From: Candidatus Magasanikbacteria bacterium CG1_02_32_51
GTDB taxonomy: Bacteria > Patescibacteriota > Patescibacteriia > Magasanikbacterales > UBA922
DNA: 30,093 bases
Direction: 5' to 3'
NCBI GenBank assembly: GCA_001871435.1
Contig: MNVC01000033.1
Coordinates: forward strand, 1-30,093
Both the position numbers and the translations under genes were made by a program. Within the stretch, counting starts at the first letter, position 1. Each line of letters begins with the position of its first letter. Of the stretch, positions 13,981 to 22,859 are shown in pieces. The notes under the pieces are model-generated. The model was not told the DNA's origin, searched no databases, and worked only from the letters and a program-made list of their open reading frames with translations.

Positions 13981-15123
13981 TTATTGTATTTGTCTCAAAA
14001 TAATATCCACTCTACTAGCCACATTAGGTACTTCTCTATTCCAAGCTGGATGAAAATTCATTTCTATACTACTCACATGATCAAGAGCCATTACATAGCG
14101 ACGTACTTCATCTTCAGTCTTGCCAAAAAACATAATCTTTTGCAATTCACGACTATTTGGATCTAGATCAACAAGACCAGAATTGGTTACAGTCAGTTTG
14201 GCCGTACCAGCTTGAAAATTGTATTGACTCAATACTACAGTTGGCTCTTCATTGGCAGATTGTAATACTTCACTATTGTCAACAATATGTTTTTCAAGCA
14301 TATCTTGTGCATATTTTTTCAATTTTACATCATCATAAAATACACCAATGACAGTCGCTTTGCCACTCAAATTGAAAGAACTAGTTTCTTCTCCAAGAGT
14401 ACCATCATGTTCAAAAGTATATTGTACTATATCAAATAAACCTTTTTGTTCACTATTGTTCTGAGATAAAGAATCAGAACCTTGTTTCTTCAAATCTATC
14501 AACAAACTTTGTTCAGCTTTGGTCAAATCTTCTTGACCAAAAATACCAATTGTTTTGATACCACCTGTCATAGGAGTAGCACTTTTGGCATAAATTATTT
14601 TTTGTTTTGTTTCATTTAGTCCTGGAATAGTGAAAGTGCTAGTAGTGATATTACCACTCTCACCTTTTTGGTCAGCATATACTTGAGCTTTTATTTGTCC
14701 ATTGGCTGGGACCACGACACCCTCTTTCAAATGAAACAAAATACCAGCTTGTGACAAAAGACGAGTCTTTATGACCAAAATTTGAGGAAGATTAGAATCA
14801 TTTATCAAAGTAACTTCACCGGTTGCTAAATCTTCTTCGGTCTTGTTTCCTTGTGGGCTATAAACTTTGGTAAGCTCAACAAAAGTGGAAGTTACAAAAC
14901 CTGATACAATAGCATCAGTTTGACTTGGGTCAATATCCACAGTCGTATTTACTTCTACAGATTCAGCTTTGGTAATAATAGTAATTTGGGCTCTTTTGGA
15001 TGACATAAAAATAATTGAACCCAAAAGGACAATAGTAACAATCAAAAAAGTAAGAGCAACAAATTTGTAAAAACGAACTGGTTGATTACAAGGAGAAACA
15101 AAAGTTTTTTTAGTACTAACCAT
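13981..15123 (-). CDS. Membrane-anchored baseplate-J-like protein, unknown function
   Basis: The 380-residue product has a short N-terminal tail, one membrane helix (about 20-40, FVALTFLIVTIVLLGSIIF) and a large extracytoplasmic part. The segment about 103-170 (TGEVTLINDSNLPQILVIKTRLLSQ..., LKEGVVVPANGQIKAQVYAD, GESGNI) resembles the baseplate J/gp47-like beta-rich domain that is often annotated in Patescibacteria as a surface protein, not a phage part. The rest is mixed beta strands and ends VDIILRQIQ. It follows the PilB/GspE gene in the same direction after about 160 bases holding a hairpin repeat. A cell-surface role near pilus machinery is a guess. Confidence 0.7.
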   Translation of the reverse strand: MVSTKKTFVSPCNQPVRFYKFVALTFLIVTIVLLGSIIFMSSKRAQITIITKAESVEVNTTVDIDPSQTDAIVSGFVTSTFVELTKVYSPQGNKTEEDLATGEVTLINDSNLPQILVIKTRLLSQAGILFHLKEGVVVPANGQIKAQVYADQKGESGNITTSTFTIPGLNETKQKIIYAKSATPMTGGIKTIGIFGQEDLTKAEQSLLIDLKKQGSDSLSQNNSEQKGLFDIVQYTFEHDGTLGEETSSFNLSGKATVIGVFYDDVKLKKYAQDMLEKHIVDNSEVLQSANEEPTVVLSQYNFQAGTAKLTVTNSGLVDLDPNSRELQKIMFFGKTEDEVRRYVMALDHVSSIEMNFHPAWNREVPNVASRVDIILRQIQ

Positions 15124-15141
15124 ATTAAAAGTATATTATGT

Positions 15142-15220
15142 GGTAAATAGTAAATAGACAACAGTAAACACTCACTAAATTAATAAAAAACTGTTTACTA
15201 TTTACAATTTACTGTTTGCT
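15142..15220. repeat. Imperfect inverted repeat (GTAAATAGTAAATAG / CTGTTTACTATTTAC)
   Basis: The left arm 15142-15170 (GGTAAATAGTAAATAGACAA...) pairs with the right arm 15191-15220 (CTGTTTACTATTTACAATTT...) with a few mismatches. It lies between the PilB/GspE stop and the next gene downstream on the minus strand and may act as a weak terminator or mRNA-end hairpin. Confidence 0.6.
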
Positions 15221-15284
15221 GACACTTGATAAAAAATTGTTTAATTTTAAAAAATAATTATTAAAAAAAATATTTTAACAAAAA

Positions 15285-17018
15285 TTAGTCAATAACTCTA
15301 AATACTTCATCAATCGTAGTAACACCTTCAGTGGCCTTTATTATACCATCTTGAACCATTGTTGTCATACCTTGCTTGTAGGCCATTTCTTCTATTACAA
15401 GTTCTGATATTTCTCCAGATAAAATCATATGTTCTATTTCATCTTTGACCACAAAAATTTCGTAAATACCAACACGTCCTTTATAACCAATATTATTACA
15501 ATCAGCACAACCAGTAGCTTGATAAAATTTAGTTTTTTTGATATCCACTTTTAATTTTTCCGGCATTTTTTCTATTTGTTTCAACAGTCTATTTTGGGTA
15601 TGTTCATCAAAATCTACAAAAGTAACTTCTTTTCTACAATTTTGGCAAACACGGCGTACCAGACGTTGTCCCATTACACAATTGAGAGATGGTGCTAAGA
15701 GAAAAGGCTGAACACTCATAGACAAAAATCTAGGTATTGCCCCAAAAGAACTATTAGTATGCAAAGTAGACAACAACAGATGACCAGTAAGTGCTGCTTG
15801 CACGGCAATCTCAGCAGTCTCGGCATCACGAATTTCTCCAACCATAACAATATCTGGATCTTGACGCAACATAGAACGTAAGCCTGTAGCAAAATCATAA
15901 TTTTTGCTATGATCTATCTGACTTTGATTGACACCTTCCATACGATACTCTACTGGATCTTCCAAAGTTATAATTTTGACACCAGGTTTATTTAAAATTT
16001 TTAAAATAGCATAAAGTGTCGTAGTTTTGCCACTACCAGTTGGACCAGTCGTAATTATCATACCATTTGGTCTTTTTATTTCTTCATTCAAAACTGCAAA
16101 ATCTCTTTCAGAAAATCCTAGGCTGTCTAGTGTCAGACTATCTTGTTTTTGGATAAGCAAACGCATAACTGCACTCTCACCAAAAACAGTTGGAATAGTA
16201 GAAACACGAACATCTACATCATATTCTGGAAAATGAATAGTAAAACGCCCATCTTGTGGTTTGTTAATAATATTAATTTTAAGAGCAGAAATAAGCTTGA
16301 TACGAGATATAAGTTTTTGAAAAATATCTTTGGATAATTCCGCTACATCATGCAAAATACCATCCAAACGAAAACGAACAATTAACCTATTTTGTTCAGC
16401 CTCAATGTGAATATCTGAAGCATTTACCTTTAGTCCAGCTCCTAATAAAACTGTAATCAAATCTGTGGTATTACTTTTACTCAACAAATCTTGAACACTA
16501 GAAAAATCATTGACATTAGCTTGTACTTTTTGCAAATCTTCTGCTTTTATATCCAAATCTTTGGTAATTATTTTGAGATCAGGCAAATTATCATAAAGTT
16601 TCAAAACTTTTTGTAAACTCACTTCAGAAATCACGTAAAGTAAACCATTGCTATATTTTTTCTTAATCAATGCTTCCAACAAAGTTTTGACTTCTTCCTT
16701 TTTTGGATCAAGAGCCCCCAGACGAAACTCATCAGAATTAACAAAAAAACAAATAACTCCCAAAGACTCAGCAACTTCTCTAGGAATTTGTTTCAAGGAT
16801 TCCTGACTAATAGGAAAATCAGCCAAATTTATATGAGGAAATCCAATACTATTAGCATAATTCTCTGCCAAAATTTCCAATTCTTTTTTCTTGATATCAT
16901 TCATTTTGTTGTCAAACTTTTCTTCTACATCTTTGGCCTGAGCACTAAGCTTAGGTCTTTTTTGTTGACCATTTTTGGTATTTAATAAATCAGAAATTGA
17001 ACCAAAACCACTAGGCAT
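15285..17018 (-). CDS. Type IV pilus / type II secretion assembly ATPase (PilB/GspE family)
   Basis: The 577-residue product is the hexameric motor ATPase that drives pilin polymerisation. It has an N-terminal GspE/MshEN-like domain (about 45-145), the ATPase N2 part with 'ASDIHIEAEQNRLIVRFRLDG' (200-220), Walker A GPTGSGKT (325-332), the Asp box 'ITLEDPVEY' (350-358), Walker B 'DPDIVMVGEIRDAETAE' (388-404) and the His box TGHLLLSTLHTN (411-422). A zinc-binding tetracysteine is present (C458, C461, C504, C507), typical of PilB/GspE and not of PilT. No pilin, PilC or PilT gene is in the window. The upstream membrane-protein gene ends 13 bases before its start, so the two are likely co-transcribed. 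Confidence 0.93.
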   Translation of the reverse strand: MPSGFGSISDLLNTKNGQQKRPKLSAQAKDVEEKFDNKMNDIKKKELEILAENYANSIGFPHINLADFPISQESLKQIPREVAESLGVICFFVNSDEFRLGALDPKKEEVKTLLEALIKKKYSNGLLYVISEVSLQKVLKLYDNLPDLKIITKDLDIKAEDLQKVQANVNDFSSVQDLLSKSNTTDLITVLLGAGLKVNASDIHIEAEQNRLIVRFRLDGILHDVAELSKDIFQKLISRIKLISALKINIINKPQDGRFTIHFPEYDVDVRVSTIPTVFGESAVMRLLIQKQDSLTLDSLGFSERDFAVLNEEIKRPNGMIITTGPTGSGKTTTLYAILKILNKPGVKIITLEDPVEYRMEGVNQSQIDHSKNYDFATGLRSMLRQDPDIVMVGEIRDAETAEIAVQAALTGHLLLSTLHTNSSFGAIPRFLSMSVQPFLLAPSLNCVMGQRLVRRVCQNCRKEVTFVDFDEHTQNRLLKQIEKMPEKLKVDIKKTKFYQATGCADCNNIGYKGRVGIYEIFVVKDEIEHMILSGEISELVIEEMAYKQGMTTMVQDGIIKATEGVTTIDEVFRVID

Positions 17019-17031
17019 AATAATCTACAAA

Positions 17032-18018
17032 TTAACTATGAAACAAAGAAACCAAATGACTCCTCAAACCATGCTTGTGCATTTTCATAAATAAATAAGT
17101 CCAAGTAGAGGTACTAAAAACCACAAATATTGAACCAAGTAACATTAGATAAAGAGAAAAAAGTACAAAACCAATAAGTACCCCCAAAACATAAAAAAGT
17201 GTATTACCAGTCAAAGCCAACATAGTCCATAAAAATAGACTTGGTAAAAACAAAATATACATGCCAACAAAAATTAACAAAACCAAGAAAATATTTAAAA
17301 TTATAAAGATAAAACCAATTTCCAAAGAAACAAACCAATGACGTGTAAATAAACGCCAAGCCAATTTCATGGCTTCAACAAATTTCTTTTCTTCTACTAT
17401 GACATATCCTACAGCATAGATAAGCCACAAATACAAAACCATACCAATTATAGTAGCCAAAAGGAAAATAAAAATAAACAAAAACATATCATTTGCTCTT
17501 GGTTCCAGACTTGCATTCCACATTCCCCAAGCCACAAAAGAGACAAAAAAAATAGTTAACACTTTTCTTATCAAATTCAAACCAAACAAACTCCAAAAAT
17601 GATAACGACTCTCATGCCAAGATTTTTCAACGTCTACCAATTTTAGATGCAAACCACCAATTGACTTGGCAGTATTGTGGACTATAGTACCTTGTGAAAC
17701 TACTGATACAAAAGTCAACATAACAACAGCTCCTAATATAATAATAATCAACCAAATCAACCAAATAATTTTGTCAGATGAAGTATGAAAAAGTCCTACA
17801 AAATCAGCTAGATTAAATCTTCTAAATATTTGGAATATATAGACAAAAGATGATGGAGCTTGTAATTTGTTTGCACCAACTACAGCTTGTACTAGATATT
17901 CAAAAATTCCCATTTGACCCAAAAAAGCTGCAAAAAGTCCAAACACCCAAAGTGATTTGTGGTGCCAAGCCAAGTGCCAACCTTTGTTCAAGGCTTCGCG
18001 ATAATTTGGTTCTTTCAT
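17032..18018 (-). CDS. Polytopic membrane protein, unknown function
   Basis: The 328-residue product is not recognised. It begins MKEPNYREALNKGWHLAWHHKSLWVFGLFAAFLG, a start seen in many uncharacterised Patescibacteria and Firmicutes membrane proteins. It has about six or seven hydrophobic segments: roughly 22-49, 83-112, 143-168, 178-208, 225-260, 265-285 and 288-315. 'KLAWRLFTRHWFVSLEIG' before the last group resembles internal helices of DUF975/glycerophosphodiesterase-membrane-domain-like proteins, but that link is weak. It ends 13 bases before the PilB/GspE start. A TATAAT at 18028-18033 on the minus strand lies just upstream of its ATG. Confidence 0.75.
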   Translation of the reverse strand: MKEPNYREALNKGWHLAWHHKSLWVFGLFAAFLGQMGIFEYLVQAVVGANKLQAPSSFVYIFQIFRRFNLADFVGLFHTSSDKIIWLIWLIIIILGAVVMLTFVSVVSQGTIVHNTAKSIGGLHLKLVDVEKSWHESRYHFWSLFGLNLIRKVLTIFFVSFVAWGMWNASLEPRANDMFLFIFIFLLATIIGMVLYLWLIYAVGYVIVEEKKFVEAMKLAWRLFTRHWFVSLEIGFIFIILNIFLVLLIFVGMYILFLPSLFLWTMLALTGNTLFYVLGVLIGFVLFSLYLMLLGSIFVVFSTSTWTYLFMKMHKHGLRSHLVSLFHS

Positions 18019-18092
18019 ATGGATTGTATTATAAAAAATAAAAGAAAAATTTTCTAATCTATATTATAACACATTTAAAAAAATTAAGCGAC

Positions 18093-18120
18093 AAAAAACC
18101 GACTTATTTGAAATCGGCTT
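18093..18120 (-). terminator. Rho-independent terminator after the 18138-19388 gene
   Basis: On the minus strand a 9-bp stem AGCCGATTT / AAGTCGGTT (with two G-U pairs), loop CAAAT, is followed by a T run. It lies just after the stop of the upstream minus gene. Confidence 0.75.
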
Positions 18121-18137
18121 GAAAATATTATTTAAAC

Positions 18138-19388
18138 TTAATTATTTATCATTTGAGTTTTATTGTTCAAAGTAAAATCAGCATTTATGCCTCTTTCTAC
18201 TATAAGACCCACACCAAAAGTATCTAGGGATGTATAAGTATTAAAAAATATATGGAAATTATATCCAAAATATTCTTGAAAGTTTTTATCCAAATCTTCA
18301 AGATCTACAAATATAGTAGTATCGCCAGAATAAATTTTATTTATCAAGTCTGTCCTGTTCTTTATATATTCACGATCTGTCAATAATACAAGTCCAATAT
18401 TTTTTCTTACTCTTTCCAAATAATCCTCTGAATTGACAAATCTACTATCATTTAGTGTATCATCCAAAAATTGTTTAGCTTGGACAAATATACTATTTTT
18501 AAATTCAACAAAATTATTCTTTTGTTCATCATCCAATATAACATTTACATTCACGGCAATTTTGTTTAAAACAAATTCACGTCTGATTATATGATTTATA
18601 GCCCTAACAAACAAATTATTTACGTCTTGACTGCTAGCTCCTTGAAAAAATACATCTTTGTTATTTTCTATATCCAACATCATAGCCTGTGAAGCTGAGA
18701 CCAAACTAACAATCTGATTATAATCCAAATTTTGATTGACAATTAGAGACATAGCTTCCAACTCATCAATTTTTTGATCGGCTAGATGTACTTGCTGTTG
18801 AGCTTTTTTGATATCACCATTGGATAAAATAAGAGAAACTTGAGCAATTGGTTCAGAGTCAAAATTTTCTGCTGAACTACTTGATACTAAATTTTTTATT
18901 ATTTGTATTGATTCACTTTTTTTGCCAAAGTCTAACAAATTTACTTCAGAGATAGTACTTGTTATCATGCCATTCTCAGCAGCTTTGGTCAATTGAGAAT
19001 ATTTGTAAAAAATAATATATCCAAAAAAACACAAAATAATTAAAAAAATAATTTGAGAAAGAATTGCAAATCTAAGTGGTTTGAATTCTTTACTCTTCAA
19101 AATAGTTTTGATATTTGTCCAGACATTATTTTCACCTTTGAGATACCAAGGAGTAAGTAAACGCACAAGTAAAATAGGAAATAAGAAAAAATTTTTGAAA
19201 TAGTTAATTACTATTTGCTTTTTTAGATAAGAAGATTGTTTTTTGGCAATATCAAAATTTTTATTATGTTTTATACTATCATTAGAATTGAACAAACCAT
19301 GCCAAACCCAATAAGTATTGAACTTTTCATCAGTCACATACCAAGGATTATTTTTTTCAGAAATTTTGTTTGCTTTTTGTAAAGTCAT
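18138..19388 (-). CDS. Single-pass membrane protein with long helical extracytoplasmic part, unknown function
   Basis: The 416-residue product is not recognised. It starts with a polar region (1-60), a moderately hydrophobic stretch (65-80) and a clear membrane helix at about 108-127 (FAILSQIIFLIILCFFGYII). The remainder (130-410) looks mostly helical, with 'SNGDIKKAQQQVHLADQKIDELEAMSLIVNQ' as a probable coiled coil, resembling the helical region of DUF5667-type proteins only in general build. A terminator follows at 18093-18120. It sits downstream of ftsH, about 130 bases after it, with the ftsH terminator between them, so it is probably a separate unit. Confidence 0.7.
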   Translation of the reverse strand: MTLQKANKISEKNNPWYVTDEKFNTYWVWHGLFNSNDSIKHNKNFDIAKKQSSYLKKQIVINYFKNFFLFPILLVRLLTPWYLKGENNVWTNIKTILKSKEFKPLRFAILSQIIFLIILCFFGYIIFYKYSQLTKAAENGMITSTISEVNLLDFGKKSESIQIIKNLVSSSSAENFDSEPIAQVSLILSNGDIKKAQQQVHLADQKIDELEAMSLIVNQNLDYNQIVSLVSASQAMMLDIENNKDVFFQGASSQDVNNLFVRAINHIIRREFVLNKIAVNVNVILDDEQKNNFVEFKNSIFVQAKQFLDDTLNDSRFVNSEDYLERVRKNIGLVLLTDREYIKNRTDLINKIYSGDTTIFVDLEDLDKNFQEYFGYNFHIFFNTYTSLDTFGVGLIVERGINADFTLNNKTQMINN

Positions 19389-19467
19389 AATTAAGATACT
19401 TTATACCAAAATAGATAAAAAATTACTTTTTATATTATACCACAAAATACAGCCAGTACAAAATAAA

Positions 19468-19500
19468 AAAATAAAGACGCGATAATTTGCGTCTTTATTT
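19468..19500 (-). terminator. Rho-independent terminator of ftsH
   Basis: On the minus strand ATAAAGACGC pairs with GCGTCTTTAT (19471-19480 with 19489-19498), and a run of T follows. It lies about 20 bases beyond the ftsH stop. Confidence 0.85.
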
Positions 19501-19520
19501 TTAATTGATTCTTATAATTA

Positions 19521-21380
19521 CTAAGCAATTTTGACAGCCTCATCATGTTTGACACCTTTACCCACAATCTCCACAAATTTTTCTTCTTCCACGGTTTCCT
19601 CTTTGATAAGTACTTCCACCAACTTATCCATTTGTGGACGATGTTCAGCAATGATTCTTTCAGCAGTTTTTCTGGCTTCTTGCAAAATTCTGTCAATTTC
19701 TTCATCAATCATTTCGGCCTTTTTTTCACTATAATTTTTTTTATCATGAATTTCTTGAGCTAAGAAAATATATTCTTCATTCTCACCATATTGACGAGGG
19801 CCAAGCTTTTCACTCATACCATAATGAAGTACCATGGAGCGAGCCATAGCTGTAGCTTTTTTGAGATCACTAGATGGACCAGTTGATAACATATCATCGC
19901 CATAAACAAGTTTTTCAGTAACATAACCACCAAGCATCATTGCCAAATCATTGTTGAATTTGACCAAAGTATTGTAGTGAACATCTTTGTCTGGCATAGA
20001 AAGAGTATAGCCACCAGCCATACCACGACCAATGATAGACACTTTGCGAATATTATCACAATGAGGCAAAAAGTGACCAACAATAGCATGCCCTGCTTCA
20101 TGATAAGCAGTCATCTCACGATCTTTTTCAGTCATGACACGGTTTTTCTTTTCTGGTCCCAACATTACTTTTTCAATACTTTCCAAGACATCTTTTTCTT
20201 CTACTTGTTTTTGATTTTTTCTTACAGCTAAGATGGCTGCCTCATTCAACAAATTTTCCAAATCAGCTCCAGAAAAACCAGGCGTACGTTCCGCCACTTT
20301 GCGCAAAGAAACTTCTTTGGTAAGTGGTTTATTCTTGGCATGAACCTTAAGAATTTCTTCTCTATCATTGATATCTGGTAAATCAATCACAATACGACGA
20401 TCAAAACGTCCAGGACGAAGAAGAGCTGGATCAAGGACATCAGGTCTGTTGGTAGCAGCGACTACAATCACCCCAAGATTAGGATCAAAACCATCCATCT
20501 CTACCAAAATTTGGTTTAAAGTTTGTTCTCTTTCATCATGACTTCCACCAAGACCAGAACCACGTTTACGACCCACAGCATCTATCTCATCTATAAAAAT
20601 AATGGCTGGGGCAACTTTCTTAGCTTTACTAAAAAGATCACGCACCCGAGAAGCACCAACACCCACAAACATTTCAACGAATTCTGAACCAGAAATATGA
20701 AAAAATGGTACACCAGCTTCACCAGCAATAGACTTAGCAAGCAAAGTCTTACCAGTACCAGGAGAACCCATGAGCAAGAGACCCTTGGGAATTTTGGCTC
20801 CCATGTCTGTAAATTTTTTTGGATCTTTCAAAAAATCTACTATTTCCATCAATTCTTCTTTGGCTTCTTTGGCGCCAGCAACATCTTTGAAAGTTTTTTT
20901 GTCTTTATCATCTAGTTTGGCTTGTCGAGCACTACTTTGACCAAAGCCCATAGCTTTGTTGTTGACACCTTTGACTTGACGACTAAAGAAATAAATAAGT
21001 ACCCCAAAAAGTAATAAAGGTATAATCCAAGGAGCTAAAACACTAACCCAAAATTTCCAACCAGTTTCATCTTGTACTTTTACATCTACTTTGGCTAATT
21101 TATTAGCATCTACACCATAATTACTCATAAGTTCAGAAAAAGATTGACCTGCTTCTTTTTTGATTTCCAATTGTAGAGCATTTTCATCTTTCAAAGTCAC
21201 ATAAAGATAATCCCCACGTACTTCAATATTTTTGATACTTTCATTGTCTATGTCTTGAACCAGAGTATTGATACTCGCTGTTTCTGGCTTTTTACTAGAA
21301 AAATTGGCTGTACTTAGCAAAGCAGTAACCACAAGTAACACCAGAAAAACAATAATAAAATTTTTAAATAAGGTTTTCAT
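19521..21380 (-). CDS. ftsH: ATP-dependent zinc metalloprotease FtsH
   Basis: The 619-residue product is the membrane-bound AAA+ protease that degrades unassembled or damaged membrane and regulatory proteins. It has a first membrane helix (8-25), an extracytoplasmic domain (about 30-108), a second helix (111-132), then the AAA domain with Walker A GSPGTGKT (205-212), Walker B IIFIDE (260-265) and the second region of homology NRPDVLDPALLRPGRFDRR (311-329). The protease domain has HEAGH (427-431) and the third zinc ligand D505 in GPSSDLKKAT. Length and order are normal for the family. A consensus promoter (21415-21443) precedes it and a terminator follows, so it is a single-gene unit. Confidence 0.97.
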   Translation of the reverse strand: MKTLFKNFIIVFLVLLVVTALLSTANFSSKKPETASINTLVQDIDNESIKNIEVRGDYLYVTLKDENALQLEIKKEAGQSFSELMSNYGVDANKLAKVDVKVQDETGWKFWVSVLAPWIIPLLLFGVLIYFFSRQVKGVNNKAMGFGQSSARQAKLDDKDKKTFKDVAGAKEAKEELMEIVDFLKDPKKFTDMGAKIPKGLLLMGSPGTGKTLLAKSIAGEAGVPFFHISGSEFVEMFVGVGASRVRDLFSKAKKVAPAIIFIDEIDAVGRKRGSGLGGSHDEREQTLNQILVEMDGFDPNLGVIVVAATNRPDVLDPALLRPGRFDRRIVIDLPDINDREEILKVHAKNKPLTKEVSLRKVAERTPGFSGADLENLLNEAAILAVRKNQKQVEEKDVLESIEKVMLGPEKKNRVMTEKDREMTAYHEAGHAIVGHFLPHCDNIRKVSIIGRGMAGGYTLSMPDKDVHYNTLVKFNNDLAMMLGGYVTEKLVYGDDMLSTGPSSDLKKATAMARSMVLHYGMSEKLGPRQYGENEEYIFLAQEIHDKKNYSEKKAEMIDEEIDRILQEARKTAERIIAEHRPQMDKLVEVLIKEETVEEEKFVEIVGKGVKHDEAVKIA

Positions 21381-21414
21381 AAAATATTATTTAATAATAT
21401 ACAAATTATGTATG

Positions 21415-21443
21415 ATTATAAGATAAATACTATGTTTTGTCAA
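21415..21443 (-). promoter_or_regulatory. Perfect consensus promoter of ftsH
   Basis: On the minus strand TTGACA (21438-21443), 17 bases, TATAAT (21415-21420). The predicted leader to the ATG at 21380 is about 28 bases. Confidence 0.85.
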
Positions 21444-21484
21444 TCTGGGGAAAGAAGTGACAAAACGAATTTAGAAATTTTGAG

Positions 21485-21836
21485 TTAATAGACAAAAATA
21501 GAGGCTAAAAAGTAAGATTTATGGCATAATACAGCAATAAAACTAACTAAATTAAATTACCACCAATCCAGAAACTGGAAGATGGTGTTATACACATAAA
21601 AAAGTTAGATCTGCTTACCGAAGTTTGAAAACTAACTTGCTATATTTATTCACTTACCAAAAACATCCTGAACTAAATATTCCCAACACGACAAACTCAC
21701 TAGATGGATTTTTTAACAGTTTGAAAAGTAAATTAAATGTTCATCGAGGATTAAGTAAAAAGAGAGCTAAGAAAGTTATTATTGAATTGCTGAGAGGTAA
21801 ACAATCGTCGAAATAGCCTCTATTTTTGTCTATTAA
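21485..21836. mobile_element. Internally deleted insertion sequence with perfect 23-bp terminal inverted repeats
   Basis: The left end 21485-21507 (TTAATAGACAAAAATAGAGG...) and the right end 21814-21836 are perfect reverse complements over 23 bases. The 352-base element keeps only the 3' end of its transposase gene (about 21556-21816) reading toward the right end. No target-site duplication is obvious. The right end lies 3 bases from the stop codon of the truncated rhodanese frame. Confidence 0.85.
21556..21816 (+). pseudogene. Transposase C-terminal remnant
   Basis: The open frame from about 21556 (after an in-frame TAA at 21553) to 21816 gives 86 codons and no proper ATG; a TTG at 21625 is the first conventional alternative start. 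The product includes 'TGRWCYTHKKVRSAYRSL', 'LLYLFTYQKHPELNIPNTTN' and 'VHRGLSKKRAKKVIIELL', the characteristic C-terminal end of a DDE transposase (the PNTTN..LE/D...LK..L..HRGL pattern). The catalytic DDE region has been deleted, so the element cannot move by itself. Exact IS family is uncertain. Confidence 0.8.
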
Positions 21837-21839
21837 ACC

Positions 21840-22061
21840 TTAATCGTAAACATTGTTATAACCCAAATCAGCCAAAGTTTGTGTAGCTATTTTGCTCATA
21901 GAACCAGAACGACAATACAAAATAATTTTGGCATTTTTGTCAGATGGTAAATCTGTCAAACGTTGGTCTATAGTGTTGTAAGGGATGAATTTGTCTGTGC
22001 CAACAATATAAAATTGTTCTGGTATGTGGACATCTATTAATGTAAAATCTTTGGATTGCAT
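21840..22061 (-). CDS. Rhodanese-like domain, truncated at both ends
   Basis: The 73-residue frame from the ATG at 22061 carries the rhodanese core: FTLIDVHIPEQF (6-17), FIPYN, and the active-site loop YCRSGSMS with C50 (49-56). Rhodaneses transfer sulfane sulfur or bind thiols. The end NNVYD lacks the usual L.GG...W segment, and the stop (21840-21842) is 3 bases from the IS end (21836), so the IS probably cut the gene. In the same frame upstream, ATT ACA TCA GAA GAT CTA AAA CAG ATA encodes ITSEDLKQI, the expected start of a rhodanese domain. It is separated from the upstream gene only by that gene's TAA (22092-22094), so the two may once have been one protein. Confidence 0.75.
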   Translation of the reverse strand: MQSKDFTLIDVHIPEQFYIVGTDKFIPYNTIDQRLTDLPSDKNAKIILYCRSGSMSKIATQTLADLGYNNVYD

Positions 22062-22091
22062 TATCTGTTTTAGATCTTCTGATGTAATATT

Positions 22092-22364
22092 TTAATAAGT
22101 AGTTCCTATGTTTTTGCTTATGTCAAAACACTCCTTGTATCTATCTGGATGATGCGACATATGTTCTGCCCATTGCTCATCAGTGTAGCCTTCTGGCGTT
22201 TGACATTTGTCAGTTATTTCAGCGTCAACAAATTTTTGGAAGTTGCCATCGTTTTTTATAGGCAAATTATTGTTTGGTTTGTAAAATAAACCAATTATCG
22301 ACCAAGTCAAAATTCCTAGTCCAGAGATGACCAAAATAATAATAGGCATTTTGTATTTATTCAT
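22092..22364 (-). CDS. Small membrane-anchored protein with CQTPEGYTDEQW motif; probable N-terminal half of a split rhodanese protein
   Basis: The 90-residue product has an N-terminal membrane helix (about 7-27, PIIILVISGLGILTWSIIGLF) and an extracytoplasmic part with C54 (CQTPEGYTDEQWAEHMSHHP, 54-73) and C79. The H/C-rich stretch EHMSHHPDRYKEC could bind a metal. It ends NIGTTY, and the next in-frame codons after the TAA encode a rhodanese domain start. A single membrane-anchored protein with a thiol/metal motif and a C-terminal rhodanese domain is the likely ancestral form. It lies 45 bases after the preceding gene of the cluster. Function is not known. Confidence 0.7.
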   Translation of the reverse strand: MNKYKMPIIILVISGLGILTWSIIGLFYKPNNNLPIKNDGNFQKFVDAEITDKCQTPEGYTDEQWAEHMSHHPDRYKECFDISKNIGTTY

Positions 22365-22409
22365 ATTTTTGTAATTTTAGTGATTATATAGGACTATAAT
22401 TTTTATTTT

Positions 22410-22859
22410 TTACCAATCACGACAGCAGGCAATGACTTGTTTGAATATTTCTCCTATTTTTTTGTTTTCTCGAAAGACAAAAAACAATATAGTAATAAGC
22501 CACAGAATTAATAAAAATAGGATTAATTTCCAGTTATATATCAAGTCAATAGTCTGTAATAACCAAAAGATAAAAACTATGGCTGTCAATAGAAAAGGTA
22601 AGCGAAAAAAATGGTATTTTTCTTTTAGTCTTTTTTCCAACAAGTAATAAATTCCTAGGCTACTTTGTCCCATGAGTATAGCTAACAAAATTGGATAAGG
22701 GAATTTGCCTAACCAATACAGACATAAGAAAGTCAACCAAGTTAGACTGACACTGACACAGAGTACACAAAATTTTAGTCCAAATAATCTTTTTAGCAAA
22801 AGTAAAACTATGAAAAGAGTAGTGATACTTAAAATTATTATTAAGATTTCATTTTCCAT
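22410..22859 (-). CDS. Polytopic membrane protein with CVLC motif
   Basis: Starting at MENEILII (ATG 22859) the product has 149 residues. It consists mainly of four or five hydrophobic helices (about 4-22, 31-48, 54-68, 82-103, 108-127). CVLC (C31-C34), in FGLKFCVLCVSVSLTWL, lies at the start of the second helix. It ends KQVIACCRDW with two more cysteines. The vicinal cysteines near a membrane face suggest a redox or metal-transfer role, as in VKOR/DsbB-like proteins, but no family match is claimed. Its start overlaps the end of the upstream gene by 19 bases (22841-22859), so the two are translationally linked. An upstream alternative start at 22931 would lie wholly in the preceding gene and is unlikely. 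Confidence 0.75.
   Translation of the reverse strand: MENEILIIILSITTLFIVLLLLKRLFGLKFCVLCVSVSLTWLTFLCLYWLGKFPYPILLAILMGQSSLGIYYLLEKRLKEKYHFFRLPFLLTAIVFIFWLLQTIDLIYNWKLILFLLILWLITILFFVFRENKKIGEIFKQVIACCRDW

Noticed and set aside
5669..22094. Both broken genes contain TAA, raising the idea of UAA reassignment or programmed read-through.
   Set aside because: Most genes in the window end in TAA (for example gyrA and the AlkD-like gene), so TAA is a normal stop; two isolated cases fit ordinary gene decay or sequencing error better.
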